Origin: Streptomyces werraensis | GTDB taxonomy: Bacteria; Actinomycetota; Actinomycetes; Streptomycetales; Streptomycetaceae | DNA: 64,000 bases | Direction: 5' to 3' | Assembly (NCBI GenBank): GCA_014656175.1 | Contig: BNBX01000001.1 | Coordinates: forward strand, 372,001-436,000 | Part shown: positions 35,700 through 44,907 of the stretch, piece after piece | Position numbering within the stretch: the first letter of the stretch is position 1 | How the letters are laid out: every line of letters begins with the position of its first letter | Translations under genes and position numbers: made by a program | Notes under the pieces: generated by a model | Database searches by the model: none | Told to the model about the DNA's origin: nothing | Seen by the model: the letters and a program-made list of their open reading frames with translations, nothing else

Positions 35700-36455
35700 A
35701 TGCGGATCGGAGAGCTGGCCGCGGCGGTCGGGGTGACCACGCGGGCCGTGCGGCATTATCACCATCTCGGGCTGTTGCCGGAGCCGGAGCGGCTCGGGAA
35801 CGGGTACCGGGACTACACCCTGCGGCACGCCGTCGTGCTGGCGCGGATCCGGCGGCTGACCGAGCTGGGGCTCGGGCTCGCCGAGGTGCGGGACGTGCTC
35901 GCGGACGACGCGGGCAAGGATCTCGCCGAGGTGCTGGCGGAGCTGGACGAGGACCTGGCCCGGCAGGAGGAGGCGATCCGGGAGCGGCGGGCGCGGCTGC
36001 GGACGCTGCTGGAGTCGGAGGGCGGGACGGCCGCCGAGGGGCCGGTCTCGCCGGAGCTGGCCGCGCTGTTCCGGGACACCGCTCACCTCACCGACTCCCC
36101 CATGGCCGCGAAGGACCGCGAGATCCTCGCGCTGATCGAGACGTCCGCCCCGCCGGAGGAGCGGAAGCGGCTGATGGGGCTGATGAGCGGGGTGGTCGGG
36201 GCGCCGGGCGGGACGGAACGGGCCATGACCGTGTACCGGCTGCTCGACGAGCTCGAAGGGGTCGGCACGGACGACCCGCGGGTCGACGAGGCCGCCCGTG
36301 CGCTCGCGGAGTGCGTGCCCGCCGGGCTGCTGCCCGAGGACGCCGTCCTCGACGAGAGCAACAGCTTCCTGGCCGCCCTGTACGCGGACTTCGCCCCCGC
36401 CCAGGCGGAGGCCTTCCGGCGGGCGCTGCGGATCGTCGCGGAGGGGCGGGCATGA
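35700..36455 (+). CDS. MerR-family regulator
   Basis: The 251-residue protein has an N-terminal MerR winged helix (MRIGELAAAVGVTTRAVRHYHHLGLLPEPER, continuing to GYRDYTLRHAVVLARI), a coiled-coil dimerisation helix (about 85-110) and an uncharacterised effector domain of about 130 residues. No metal-binding cysteines are present, so an organic ligand is more likely. ATG 35700 directly follows the predicted -10 box. Its stop overlaps the next start (ATGA). Confidence 0.92.
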   Translation: MRIGELAAAVGVTTRAVRHYHHLGLLPEPERLGNGYRDYTLRHAVVLARIRRLTELGLGLAEVRDVLADDAGKDLAEVLAELDEDLARQEEAIRERRARLRTLLESEGGTAAEGPVSPELAALFRDTAHLTDSPMAAKDREILALIETSAPPEERKRLMGLMSGVVGAPGGTERAMTVYRLLDELEGVGTDDPRVDEAARALAECVPAGLLPEDAVLDESNSFLAALYADFAPAQAEAFRRALRIVAEGRA

Positions 36456-37081
36456 GCCGGGGAGAGGGTGTGACGGGAAGGACGGTGCGCGTGGGGTGGG
36501 CGCTGGTGCGGCACGAGGCGCGCCTGATGGCGAGCCTCGTGCTGTGGCTGGCGCGGCGTACGCACGGCACGGGCGGAGGCACGGCGTTCGGGTACGCGCG
36601 CGGCGAGGCGGCCATGATGTTCGGCTTCGCGTTCGTGTGCGTCGTGGAGACGGTCGCGATGTCCGCGCTGCTGGCCGGCCGGCCGACGCTGCACGCGGTG
36701 GTCCTGTTCCTGGACGTCTACACGGTCGTCCTCGTCGTCGCCCTGTACGCCGCCTCCGTCGTACGGCCGCACGTCGTCACCGCCGACGGGCTGCGGGTGC
36801 GCCGGGCCGTCCACGTCGACCTGCGGATACCGCGGGAGCGGATCGCGTCCGTCCGGCGTGAGCTGCGGATGACGCACGCCGAGGCGGACGGCGAGCTGAA
36901 CCTCGCCGTCGGCTCGCGGACGACCGTGACGGTGGAGCTCACGGAGCCGGTCGCGCACCGGTCGTTCCTCGGGCGCACCCGGGACGTGCGCGTGGTCCGT
37001 TTCCACGCCGACGACGCCGACGGCCTGGTACGGGTGCTCACCGCCGCCCGGCAGGGGCCCACGGGTCACGCCGTACCCTGA
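36452..37081 (+). CDS. Hypothetical membrane protein coupled to MerR
   Basis: The 209-residue protein has two predicted membrane segments (about residues 53-78 and 83-106) followed by a cytoplasmic beta-rich domain. Overlap with the MerR gene by ATGA implies co-translation, so it may be the regulator's target or sensor. I do not recognise the family. Confidence 0.75.
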   Translation: MSRGEGVTGRTVRVGWALVRHEARLMASLVLWLARRTHGTGGGTAFGYARGEAAMMFGFAFVCVVETVAMSALLAGRPTLHAVVLFLDVYTVVLVVALYAASVVRPHVVTADGLRVRRAVHVDLRIPRERIASVRRELRMTHAEADGELNLAVGSRTTVTVELTEPVAHRSFLGRTRDVRVVRFHADDADGLVRVLTAARQGPTGHAVP

Positions 37082-37108
37082 CAGGCGAGCTCGATCGAAG
37101 GAGTACCT

Positions 37109-37891
37109 GTGCTTGTCCTGCTGCCGCCGTCCGAAGGCAAGGCCTCTTCCGGCCGCGGTGCCCCGCTGCGGGCGGAGTCCCTGTCGTTGCCGGGGCTGGC
37201 CGCCGCGCGGGAGGAGGTCCTCACCGAGCTGGTCGACCTCTGCTCCGGCGACGAGGACAAGGCGCGCGAGGTGCTCGGCCTGAGCGAGGGCCTGCGGGGC
37301 GAGGTCGCGAAGAACCGCGAGCTGCGCACCGCCGGTGCCCGCCCGGCCGGGGAGATCTACACCGGCGTGCTGTACGACGCCCTCGATCTGGCCTCGCTCG
37401 ACGCGGCGGCGAAGCGGCGGGCGGCGCGGTCGCTGCTGGTGTTCTCCGGGCTGTGGGGCGCGGTCCGGGTGACCGACCGCATCCCCTCCTACCGCTGCTC
37501 GATGGGGGTCAAGCTGCCCGGTACGGGCGCGCTGGGCGCGTACTGGCGGGCGCCGATGGCCCAGGTGCTGCCGGAGGCGGCGGGGTCGGGGCTGGTCCTC
37601 GACCTGCGCTCGGCCGCGTACGCGGCGGCGTGGAAGCCGAAGGGCGAGGTGGCCGGGCGGACGGCGACGGTCCGGGTGCTGCACGCGCCGACCCGGAAGG
37701 TGGTCAGCCACTTCAACAAGGCGACCAAGGGCCGGATCGTACGGAGTCTGCTGACGGCCGGGGCCGTGCCGAAGGACCCGGCGGAGCTGGTGGAGGCGCT
37801 GCGTGACCTCGGGTACGTGGTGGAGTCCACGGCGCCGGCCCGGGCGGGGGCGGCGTGGTCGCTGGACGTGCTGGTGGACGAAGTGCACTGA
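37109..37891 (+). CDS. yaaA: YaaA family peroxide-stress protein
   Basis: The 260-residue protein has the family N terminus VLVLLPPSEGKA, LYDALD, SGLWGAVRVTDRIPSYR and the C-terminal VSHFNKATKGRIVRSL. YaaA lowers free iron damage under peroxide stress in E. coli; the biochemical role is unclear. The GTG is preceded by GAAGGAG. Confidence 0.92.
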   Translation: MLVLLPPSEGKASSGRGAPLRAESLSLPGLAAAREEVLTELVDLCSGDEDKAREVLGLSEGLRGEVAKNRELRTAGARPAGEIYTGVLYDALDLASLDAAAKRRAARSLLVFSGLWGAVRVTDRIPSYRCSMGVKLPGTGALGAYWRAPMAQVLPEAAGSGLVLDLRSAAYAAAWKPKGEVAGRTATVRVLHAPTRKVVSHFNKATKGRIVRSLLTAGAVPKDPAELVEALRDLGYVVESTAPARAGAAWSLDVLVDEVH

Positions 37892-37920
37892 CCCCTTCCG
37901 TCACACCCCGAGGCTCCGTT

Positions 37921-37952
37921 GCATCATGCGCAACGACCTTTGCGCAGGATGC
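37921..37952. promoter_or_regulatory. Strong palindromic operator upstream of eda
   Basis: GCATCATGCGCAA (37921-37933) and TTGCGCAGGATGC (37940-37952) form a 13-bp inverted repeat with one mismatch and a 6-bp spacer. The core TGCGCAA/TTGCGCA is perfect. It ends 23 nt before the eda start, where a repressor would block the gene. An Lrp/AsnC-type or GntR-type binder is possible. Confidence 0.65.
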
Positions 37953-37975
37953 GTGCCGACGGCAGGATGAGCGGC

Positions 37976-38629
37976 ATGAACGCTCCCCTGCCGTCGTCCG
38001 GCGCGCCCGATGTCCCCTTCTCGGTGCTCGGGCTCGCTCCCGTGGTGCCCGTGGTCGTGGTCGAGGACGCCGCCGACGCCGTGCCGCTGGCGCGGGCGCT
38101 GGTGGCGGGCGGGCTGCCCGCGATCGAGGTGACGCTGCGGACCCCGGCCGCGCCGGACGCCGTCCGGGCGATCGCCGCCGAGGTGCCGGGTGCCGTGGTC
38201 GGCGCGGGGACGGTGCTCACGCCGGAGCAGGTGACGGACGCGGTGGCGGCCGGCGCGCGGTTCCTGGTCAGCCCGGGGTGCACGGACGCGCTGCTGGCGG
38301 CGATGCGGGCGGCCGGGGTGCCGTTCCTGCCGGGGGTGTCGACGGCGTCGGAGGTGATGGCGCTGCTGGAGCGCGGGGTACGGGAGATGAAGTTCTTCCC
38401 GGCGCGGGCGGCCGGCGGCACGGCGTATCTGAAGTCCCTGGCGGGTCCGCTGCCGCAGGCCCGCTTCTGCCCCACCGGGGGGATCGGTCCCGACACCGCC
38501 CCGGAGTATCTGGCGCTGCCCAACGTGGGGTGTGTCGGTGGCAGTTGGATGCTGCCTGAGGACGCGGTGGCCGCCCGCGACTGGGACCGCGTGGAGCGGC
38601 TGGCGCGGGAGGCGGCGGCGCTGCGGTGA
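37976..38629 (+). CDS. eda: KDPG/KHG aldolase
   Basis: The 217-residue class I aldolase cleaves 2-keto-3-deoxy-6-phosphogluconate to pyruvate and glyceraldehyde-3-phosphate. E51 and R55 (IEVTLRTP) and the Schiff-base lysine K139 (EMKFFPA) are present, as is FCPTGGI. ATG 37976 is preferred to 37967 because AGGA sits 8 nt upstream. Confidence 0.93.
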   Translation: MNAPLPSSGAPDVPFSVLGLAPVVPVVVVEDAADAVPLARALVAGGLPAIEVTLRTPAAPDAVRAIAAEVPGAVVGAGTVLTPEQVTDAVAAGARFLVSPGCTDALLAAMRAAGVPFLPGVSTASEVMALLERGVREMKFFPARAAGGTAYLKSLAGPLPQARFCPTGGIGPDTAPEYLALPNVGCVGGSWMLPEDAVAARDWDRVERLAREAAALR

Positions 38630-38654
38630 CCCGACGGGCGGGGCCCGCGGGGCG

Positions 38655-40250
38655 CTACCGCAGGTGGGACGTGTCGTTGAACAGCCGGACGCTGGCGTTG
38701 CCGTCGGCGTAGTACGCCACGGCGGACAGCGAGGCGGCGGACAGCTCCATGCGGAACAGCGCCTCGGGCGGGGCGCCCAGGGCGAGCCGGACCAGGGTCT
38801 TGATCGGCGTCACGTGTGTCACCAGCAGGACCGTGCGGCCCCGGTACTCCACGGCCAGCTTGTCGCGGGCCTCCGCGACCCTGGCCGCGGTCGCCGCGAA
38901 ACTCTCGCCGCCGCCGGTGGGTTCGGCCTCCGGGGACGCCAGCCAGGCGTCCAGGTCCTCGGGGTACCGCTCGCGCACCTCGCCGAAGGTGAGGCCCTCC
39001 CAGGCGCCGAAGTCGGTCTCCCGCAGCCCGTCCTCGACGGCCACGTCGAGCCCGAGCCTGGCGGCGACGATGCGCGCGGTCTCGCGGGTACGGGCGAGGG
39101 GCGAGGCGACGACCGCCTGCACGGTGCCGCGCCGCGCGAGCGCGGCGGCGACCTTCTCGGCCTGCTCGCGCCCGATGCCGGAGAGGGAGGGATCGCTGCC
39201 CCCGCTGCCGGAGAACCGCTTCTGCGGGGTGAGCGGCGTCTCGCCGTGCCGCAGCAGCACGAAGGTGGCCGGCGCCCCCATGTCGGCGGGCGCCCACCCG
39301 GAGGAGGGGGTGGCCACGGCTTGGGCGGCCCGGCGGTCGGCGTCGGCGGGGGCGCCCCCTGCCGGACTGTCCGGCCCTCCGGCCGCGGGACCCTCGCCGG
39401 GTGCGCCCGCGGCTCGGACCTCCGTGGCGCGGGGCTCCGCCGCCTGTCGGTCCCGAGACCGGTCCGTGGGTGCCGGACCGCCCGCCGCGCCACCGCTTCC
39501 TTCGGCGGCGCGCCCGCCGTGAACGTCCGCGGCTCCCGAGTCGGCCGCCCTGGCGCCGTGTTCCGCGTCCGGCCCTTCACCGGAGGCGTCCTCGGCGCCG
39601 CGTCCCGGGGCCGTCCTCGCCGGGTCGGCACCGCCGGCCGCGGCGACACCCCCGGCCACGGGGTGCTGTCGCGGCCCCGGCTCACCGGGCCCGGCAGCGC
39701 CGCCCGCCGACGCCAGGGCCTCCCGCACCCGTGCCGCCCCCGCCGTCGCGTCGCCGGGCGGCCCCTCCGGGGCCGGTACGGCCGGGGTGGCCGGTGGGGT
39801 GTCCAGTCCGGCGCGGCTCGCCTCCGCCGACCACTGCTCGCCCCGCTTGCCGGCGTCCATCGCCTCGTTGGCGAGCCGGTCGGCGTGAGCGTTGCGTTCG
39901 CGGGGGATCCACTCGTAGGTGACACGGTCCGGCGGGAAGACCGTCGCGGCCTCGGCCGCGAGCGGCTTCATCGCCGGGTGCTTGATCTTCCAGCGGCCCG
40001 ACATCTGCTCGATGACGAGCTTGGAGTCCATCCGCACGTGGACCCGGGCGTCCGGGTCCAGCTCCCGGGCGGCGCGCAGCCCGGCCAGCAGACCCCGGTA
40101 CTCGGCGACGTTGTTGGTGGCGACGCCGATGTACTCGGCCGCCTCCGCCAGGGTCTCCCCCGTCGCCGCGTCGCTCACCACGGCCCCGTAACCGGCAGGT
40201 CCCGGGTTGCCCCGTGACCCGCCGTCCGCCTCGACGACGAACTCCCGCAT
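38655..40250 (-). CDS. Bifunctional RNase H / histidine phosphatase
   Basis: The 531-residue fusion has an N-terminal type I RNase H domain (about 1-135) with the acidic residues in EADGGSRGNPG, NNVAEYRG, RMDSKLV and NAHADRLANEA. An Ala/Pro/Gly-rich linker of about 190 residues follows. The C-terminal histidine phosphatase (from about 325) has LLRHGETPLTPQKRF. The homologue in mycobacteria is an RNase H with CobC-like alpha-ribazole phosphatase activity. The linker is notably long. Confidence 0.94.
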   Translation of the reverse strand: MREFVVEADGGSRGNPGPAGYGAVVSDAATGETLAEAAEYIGVATNNVAEYRGLLAGLRAARELDPDARVHVRMDSKLVIEQMSGRWKIKHPAMKPLAAEAATVFPPDRVTYEWIPRERNAHADRLANEAMDAGKRGEQWSAEASRAGLDTPPATPAVPAPEGPPGDATAGAARVREALASAGGAAGPGEPGPRQHPVAGGVAAAGGADPARTAPGRGAEDASGEGPDAEHGARAADSGAADVHGGRAAEGSGGAAGGPAPTDRSRDRQAAEPRATEVRAAGAPGEGPAAGGPDSPAGGAPADADRRAAQAVATPSSGWAPADMGAPATFVLLRHGETPLTPQKRFSGSGGSDPSLSGIGREQAEKVAAALARRGTVQAVVASPLARTRETARIVAARLGLDVAVEDGLRETDFGAWEGLTFGEVRERYPEDLDAWLASPEAEPTGGGESFAATAARVAEARDKLAVEYRGRTVLLVTHVTPIKTLVRLALGAPPEALFRMELSAASLSAVAYYADGNASVRLFNDTSHLR

Positions 40251-40277
40251 CGGACTCGATCCCCTGCCGGTAGGTCC

Positions 40278-41021
40278 CTACAGTCCCGACTCCGCCGTGC
40301 GGACCAGGATGCGGCGGCAGTTCTCGCAGCGCACCACGGTGTCCGGGGCGGCGGCGCGGATCTCGTTCAGCTCGGTGATGGCGAGCTCCTGACGGCATCC
40401 CTGGCAGGTGCGGGCGTACAGCTTGGCCGCGCCGATGCCGCCCTGCTGCTCGCGCAGCTTGTCGTACAGGCTGAGCAGCGCGGCCGGCACGGAGGCGGCG
40501 ACGACCTCGCGCTCCTTGGTCACGGACGCGGTCTCGCCGTCGATCTGCTCCAGCGCCGCGTCCCGGCGGGCGGTCGCGTCGTCGATCCTGCCCTGGACGG
40601 AGCCGACGCGCTCGGTCAGTTCGGCGACCCGCTCCTGGGCGGACTCCCGGCGCTCCATGACCTCGAGGACGACGTCCTCCAGGTCGCCCTGGCGCTTGGC
40701 GAGGGAGGCGATCTCGCGCTGGAGGTTCTCCAGGTCCTTGGGCGAGGAGACGGCGCCGGAGTCGAGCCGCTTCTGGTCGCGGGCGGCGCGCTGGCGCACC
40801 TGGTCGACGTCCTGCTCGGCCTTGGTCTGCTCGCGCGTGCAGTCGCTCTCCTCGGTCTGCGCGGCGACGAGCAGGTCGCGCAGCTGGGCGAGGTCCCGGT
40901 TCAGGGACTCGATCTCGGCGTGCTCCGGGAGCGACTTCCGCTTGTGCGCGAGCTGCTGGAGGCGGACGTCGAGGTCCTGGACGTCGAGAAGTCGGATCTG
41001 GTCGGCGGGCTCGGCGTTCAG
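40278..41021 (-). CDS. C4 zinc-ribbon coiled-coil protein, probable CTG start
   Basis: The 247-residue protein has a long coiled coil (about 10-190) and a C-terminal zinc ribbon (CQGCRQEL with CENCRRIL). The family is of unknown, probably nucleic-acid-related function. The conserved N terminus NAEPADQIRLLDVQ is preceded only by CTG, with GGAG 7 nt upstream and a 4-nt CTGA overlap with the Nif3 stop. No ATG, GTG or TTG exists near this point, so initiation at CTG 41021 is the best explanation. Confidence 0.88.
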   Translation of the reverse strand: MNAEPADQIRLLDVQDLDVRLQQLAHKRKSLPEHAEIESLNRDLAQLRDLLVAAQTEESDCTREQTKAEQDVDQVRQRAARDQKRLDSGAVSSPKDLENLQREIASLAKRQGDLEDVVLEVMERRESAQERVAELTERVGSVQGRIDDATARRDAALEQIDGETASVTKEREVVAASVPAALLSLYDKLREQQGGIGAAKLYARTCQGCRQELAITELNEIRAAAPDTVVRCENCRRILVRTAESGL

Positions 41022-41929
41022 TTGGGGGCTCCAGATGATTCGGGGTCGAGCGGGGCGCGCGCAGCGCTCCCCGGAAGGGTGGCGGTGGGTGACGGGTGGG
41101 CTCGGGACGACGCCGCGTGGGCGGTCCAGGGGTCGGTGACCGTGCGCGAGACGTGGACCCGGAGGTCCCAGCCGTGACGGTCGGAGATCTCGTCGAGCTG
41201 GGCGGCGGCCAGCTCGCACCAGGGCCACTCGGTGGCCCAGTGCGCCGCGTCGAGCAGCGCGAGAGGACTGTGGGCGCGGGCTTCGGACGCCGGGTGGTGG
41301 CGCAGGTCCGCGGTGAGGAAGGCGTCCACGCCGGCCGCCCGGACATGGTCGAAGAGGCTGTCGCCGGAGCCGCCGCTGACGGCGACCGTCCGCACCGGTG
41401 CGTCGGGGTCGCCGGCGACGCGGATGCCCTGCGCGGTGGCGGGCAGCCGCTCGGCGGCGCGGGCGGCGAACTCCCGCACGGTGAGCGGGGCGTCGGCCTC
41501 GCACACGCGGCCCAGCCCACGCCGTCCCCCGGGGTCGGACGGGTCCGGCACCAGCGGCCGTACGACCCTGAGGCCGAGCGCGCCGGCGAGGGCGTCGGAG
41601 ACTCCCGGGTCGGCGGTGTCGGCGTTGGTGTGGGCGACGTGCAGCGCGATGTCGTTCTTGATGAGCGTGTGTACCGCGCGGCCCTTGAAGGTGGAGGCCG
41701 CGACGGTGGTCGTGCCGCGCAGGTAGAGCGGGTGGTGGGTGACCAGCAGGCCGGCGCCGAGCTTCACCGCCTCGTCGACGATCTCCTGGACCGGGTCGAC
41801 GGCGAACAGGACGCGCGTGACCTCCTGGTCCGGGTCGCCCACGACGGTGCCGACCGCGTCCCAGGACTCGGCCCGCTCGGCGGGCCACAGGTCGTCCAGC
41901 GCGGCGATGACTTCTGACAGACGGGGCAC
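41018..41929 (-). CDS. Nif3-like dinuclear metal-centre protein
   Basis: The 303-residue protein has Nif3/YbgI motifs: ESWDAVGTVVGDP, VTHHPLYLRG (metal-binding histidines), HVAHTNAD and a C-terminal LLDAAHWATEWP. Members are proposed GTP cyclohydrolase I type 2-like hydrolases. The GTG start at 41929 aligns with the family N terminus VPRLSEVIAALD but has a weak ribosome site. Confidence 0.92.
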   Translation of the reverse strand: MPRLSEVIAALDDLWPAERAESWDAVGTVVGDPDQEVTRVLFAVDPVQEIVDEAVKLGAGLLVTHHPLYLRGTTTVAASTFKGRAVHTLIKNDIALHVAHTNADTADPGVSDALAGALGLRVVRPLVPDPSDPGGRRGLGRVCEADAPLTVREFAARAAERLPATAQGIRVAGDPDAPVRTVAVSGGSGDSLFDHVRAAGVDAFLTADLRHHPASEARAHSPLALLDAAHWATEWPWCELAAAQLDEISDRHGWDLRVHVSRTVTDPWTAHAASSRAHPSPTATLPGSAARAPLDPESSGAPN

Positions 41930-42141
41930 GCCGCCAAGGCTACCTGCCCCTTTCGCACGGCAGTACCGGATCCGGTCCCCGTCGCGGTCCCCACCCGGTC
42001 GCACGGCGCACCCGTGGAGCACACTCCCCGCGCTTCCTCAGCAGAATCGTTCCTGGAGCACCCTTACGTGTGAAGCGCGTCCCTCCGCTCCGCCGCCTCC
42101 GTCCGCGAAAACTACCGTTCGTCACCGGAGGTGACCGAAAG

Positions 42142-43374
42142 ATGACGGTCTGCGCCATCGAACCTGCGGCGGCACACGAGAACGGAGCGGGACGGGCGGG
42201 CTGCACCATCACCGCGGACGGCTGCTACGCCGCCCGCCTGGCCCTCGCCGGCGACTCCCTGTTCCCGGAGCGCTGGACCCTGGACGGCCCCGAGCCGTAC
42301 GCGGTGCCGCTCCCCGGCAACCAGCCCGAGGAGCCCGGCACCGAGGTACAGCCCCTCGCCGACGGCCGGGTCCTCATCCACCGGCTGGTGGACGGGCGGC
42401 ACGCTTTCTCCCTGCTCTACCCGACCGGCCCCGGCACGGGCGAGCTGCCGCTCGGCACGGTCGACCGCCCCGCCGGGGGGACCCGGCTGCGGCTGCTGCC
42501 CCCGGCCCCGGACGGCCGCCGGGCGTACGCCCTCGCCGCCGGCCGGCACAGCGCCGCGGTGTGGCTGGTGGCGGGCGGCGCGTCCGGGCCCGAGCTGGTC
42601 GCGGAGATCCCCGGCGGCTGCTCGGGCGGGGCGTGGCTGGACCGTGAGGGGCGGATGCTCGCCCTGGACCGGGAGTCGGGCGGACACGTCAAGGCGGTGG
42701 TGGTCGACCTCGGACGCGGCGGCGAGGTGTCGCCGCTGCTGCAGATCGCCCCCGGCAGCGACGACCGGGTGCTGCTCGCCGACCCGGACAGCGGTCTGCT
42801 GCTGCTCCGCTCGGACGCGCCCTCCCCGGGGGAGCCGCGGCTGGGCTGGGGCGTGCTGGGCAGCACCCTGCCCGTGCGGTTCCCCGAGTGCCTGCGGCTG
42901 CCGGGCCGCACGGTGACGCCGTTCGCGGTGCAGCCGGGACAGATGCTGACCCCGGAGGGGTGCGCGGTGGCGCTGCGCGTCGAGGGGGCGGACGGCGCCG
43001 GCTGGATCGGGCTGTGGCGGCCCGCCGAGCGGCGCGTCCACCATGTCCCGGCCCCGGCGGGCTGGCTGAGGGGCACGGGGCTGTGGACGGCGGACGGGGT
43101 GCTGCGGCTCCCGTACTCCACCGGCGCGGTGCCGTGCGGGGTGGCCTCGCTGACGATGCCCGGCGAGGAACGGCGGCCGGAGGACGGCTCCCGGGACGAC
43201 GGCGCCTCGGACCCGGGGGGCGCGGAACCGCCGTCTGCGCACGTCGAGCGGTACAGCAGTCAACTACCCACCCGTGAAACGGAGATGACCGTTCATCACT
43301 TCGACTCCCTGGCCGACGTGCCGCGCCCCGTGCCTCTTCAGCAGGCACCCCTCGGACGGCTTGTAACGAACTAG
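42142..43374 (+). CDS. Hypothetical beta-propeller-like protein
   Basis: The 410-residue protein has recurring beta-strand and turn patterns (GRVLIHRLVDGRHAFSLLY, GGAWLDREGRMLALDRESGG, DDRVLLADPDSGLLLLRSD) suggestive of a propeller. No signal peptide or catalytic motif is seen. ATG 42142 follows GGAGGTGACCGAAAG. Such proteins are common in Streptomyces without known function. Confidence 0.78.
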   Translation: MTVCAIEPAAAHENGAGRAGCTITADGCYAARLALAGDSLFPERWTLDGPEPYAVPLPGNQPEEPGTEVQPLADGRVLIHRLVDGRHAFSLLYPTGPGTGELPLGTVDRPAGGTRLRLLPPAPDGRRAYALAAGRHSAAVWLVAGGASGPELVAEIPGGCSGGAWLDREGRMLALDRESGGHVKAVVVDLGRGGEVSPLLQIAPGSDDRVLLADPDSGLLLLRSDAPSPGEPRLGWGVLGSTLPVRFPECLRLPGRTVTPFAVQPGQMLTPEGCAVALRVEGADGAGWIGLWRPAERRVHHVPAPAGWLRGTGLWTADGVLRLPYSTGAVPCGVASLTMPGEERRPEDGSRDDGASDPGGAEPPSAHVERYSSQLPTRETEMTVHHFDSLADVPRPVPLQQAPLGRLVTN

Positions 43375-43470
43375 TGGCGGTTGGCGTGGCCGCCTGGATC
43401 TGGGGTGCGGTGGGCCGGTTAGACTCGCCCGGCTGTAGGAAAGATCATGTTTACGGGGTGAAATCTTCCG

Positions 43471-43638
43471 ATGAGCGACGTCATCACGCACGAGCCGCGG
43501 CCCGTCGAGCACGAGCAGGTGGCCGCGGGTCACGGCAGGCACCGGGGACCGGTCTCCACGCAGGAGGCGGAGACGTCCCCGCGCGGCCGGCACCGCAAGC
43601 CGGCCCAGGAGGACGACCGCGGGGAGCAGGCCGCCTGA
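43471..43638 (+). CDS. Small highly charged protein (55 aa)
   Basis: The frame starts MSDVITHEPRPVEHEQ and ends DDRGEQAA. It is rich in Arg, His, Glu and Gly with no membrane segment. GGGGTG stands about 10 nt before the ATG and a strong terminator hairpin follows 44 nt after the stop, which supports a real short gene. Its function is unknown. Confidence 0.6.
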   Translation: MSDVITHEPRPVEHEQVAAGHGRHRGPVSTQEAETSPRGRHRKPAQEDDRGEQAA

Positions 43639-43681
43639 CCCTGGTCGGCCGGTCTCGCCCTCCGCGGGCGGAACGGACGGC

Positions 43682-43715
43682 ACGGCCCCGATCGTCCTCC
43701 GACGGTCGGGGCCGT
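43682..43715. terminator. Terminator hairpin between convergent genes
   Basis: A 15-bp stem (43682-43696 with 43701-43715, one G-U pair) with a 4-nt loop sits between the small gene on the plus strand and the MaoC gene on the minus strand. Confidence 0.85.
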
Positions 43716-43723
43716 CCTCGTGC

Positions 43724-44587
43724 TCAGCTCCGGGTGAACTCCACCGTCGCGCCCGCCAGTACGGGCGCGTCCCCGCGTTCCACCGCGCCCACGGCCACCC
43801 GTACCGTCCCGTCCCCGCGCCACATCCGGATCCGCAGCGTCTCGCCCGGGTACGTCACCCCGGTGAACCGGGCGGTCCACGAGCGGACGCGGGTGACGTC
43901 ACCGTCGAGGAGCGTGTCGACGACCGCCTTGAGGGTCATGCCGTAGGTGCACAGCCCGTGCAGCACCGGGCGGTCGAACCCGGCGCGGCGCGCGAACCCG
44001 GGGTCGGCGTGCAGGGGGTTGAGGTCGCCGGTGAGGCGGTAGAGCAGCGCCTGGTCCTCCCGTACGGGGCGTTCGACGGTGCGGTCGGGGGCGCCCTGTT
44101 CCTCCCGCGCGTCCGCCGACGGCCCCCGGTCTCCGCCCCAGCCGCCCTCGCCGCGTACGTACCCCTGCGCCTCGGCCGTCCACAGCGGGCCGTCCCCGTC
44201 GGCGGCGTCGCTGCGCAGGACCAGCACCGCCGCCTTGCCCTTGTCGTGCACGGCGGTGATCCGGTCGGTGCGGGTGGCGGCGGCCCGCACGGGCAGGGGG
44301 CGGTGCACGCGAAGCGACTGGCCGCCGTGCAGCACACCGGCGAGGTCCACGTCGACGCCGGGCATGGACAGGGCCGCGATCACCCCGGGCGCTCCGCCGC
44401 CGGCGACGGTGGCGAAGCTCGGCAGGACGTGGAGGCGGGACTCCAGGGTGTAGCGCAGTTCGCGGGGGTCGGTGGCGGGGACGCCGGCGCCGATGCCGAG
44501 GTGGTAGAGCTGGACGTCCTCGGGGGTCCAGGTGATCTCGGTGGTGCGGGGCGCGGCGGCGAGCGCGCGGGCGGTGTCGACGGGCAT
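43724..44587 (-). CDS. MaoC-like (R)-specific enoyl-CoA hydratase/dehydratase
   Basis: The 287-residue protein has a degenerate N-terminal hot-dog fold and a C-terminal MaoC hot dog with the hydratase-2 motif (GDLNPLHADPGFARRAGFDRPVLHG). It hydrates enoyl-CoA, probably in fatty acid or steroid side-chain breakdown. AGGAG is 4-5 nt before the ATG. Confidence 0.92.
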   Translation of the reverse strand: MPVDTARALAAAPRTTEITWTPEDVQLYHLGIGAGVPATDPRELRYTLESRLHVLPSFATVAGGGAPGVIAALSMPGVDVDLAGVLHGGQSLRVHRPLPVRAAATRTDRITAVHDKGKAAVLVLRSDAADGDGPLWTAEAQGYVRGEGGWGGDRGPSADAREEQGAPDRTVERPVREDQALLYRLTGDLNPLHADPGFARRAGFDRPVLHGLCTYGMTLKAVVDTLLDGDVTRVRSWTARFTGVTYPGETLRIRMWRGDGTVRVAVGAVERGDAPVLAGATVEFTRS

Positions 44588-44907
44588 GTCGCTCCTGATC
44601 GCCGGGGGTGGTCCGGATCCTGTATAGCCCGACGCCCGCGCGGGTCGGCCGTGGGCCCGGGGACATCCGTACCGGCGCGGACCGTACGGACGGCTCTGCA
44701 GGGGGGTGCCGGGCCTTGTCCGCCGTCGACGGGGACCGCACCCGGCCGGATGCGGCGGACCGGACGTACGACGGCGGCCGGACACCGGCGGCGGCCCCGG
44801 CCGTGGCCCGGTGCCCGGGGCGGGATCCGGCACCACGCCCACGACCGTGCCGTCGAACGCGCGAGGCGCGGCGCCGCGCAGCGCCCCCGCGCGCCCCGGC
44901 CGCGGGT
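44588..44907. other. Intergenic region, nothing identified
   Basis: This 320-nt GC-rich stretch lies between the DHA2 transporter stop and the MaoC start, both on the minus strand. The frames in it show no domains or ribosome sites. It should contain the MaoC promoter. Confidence 0.4.
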
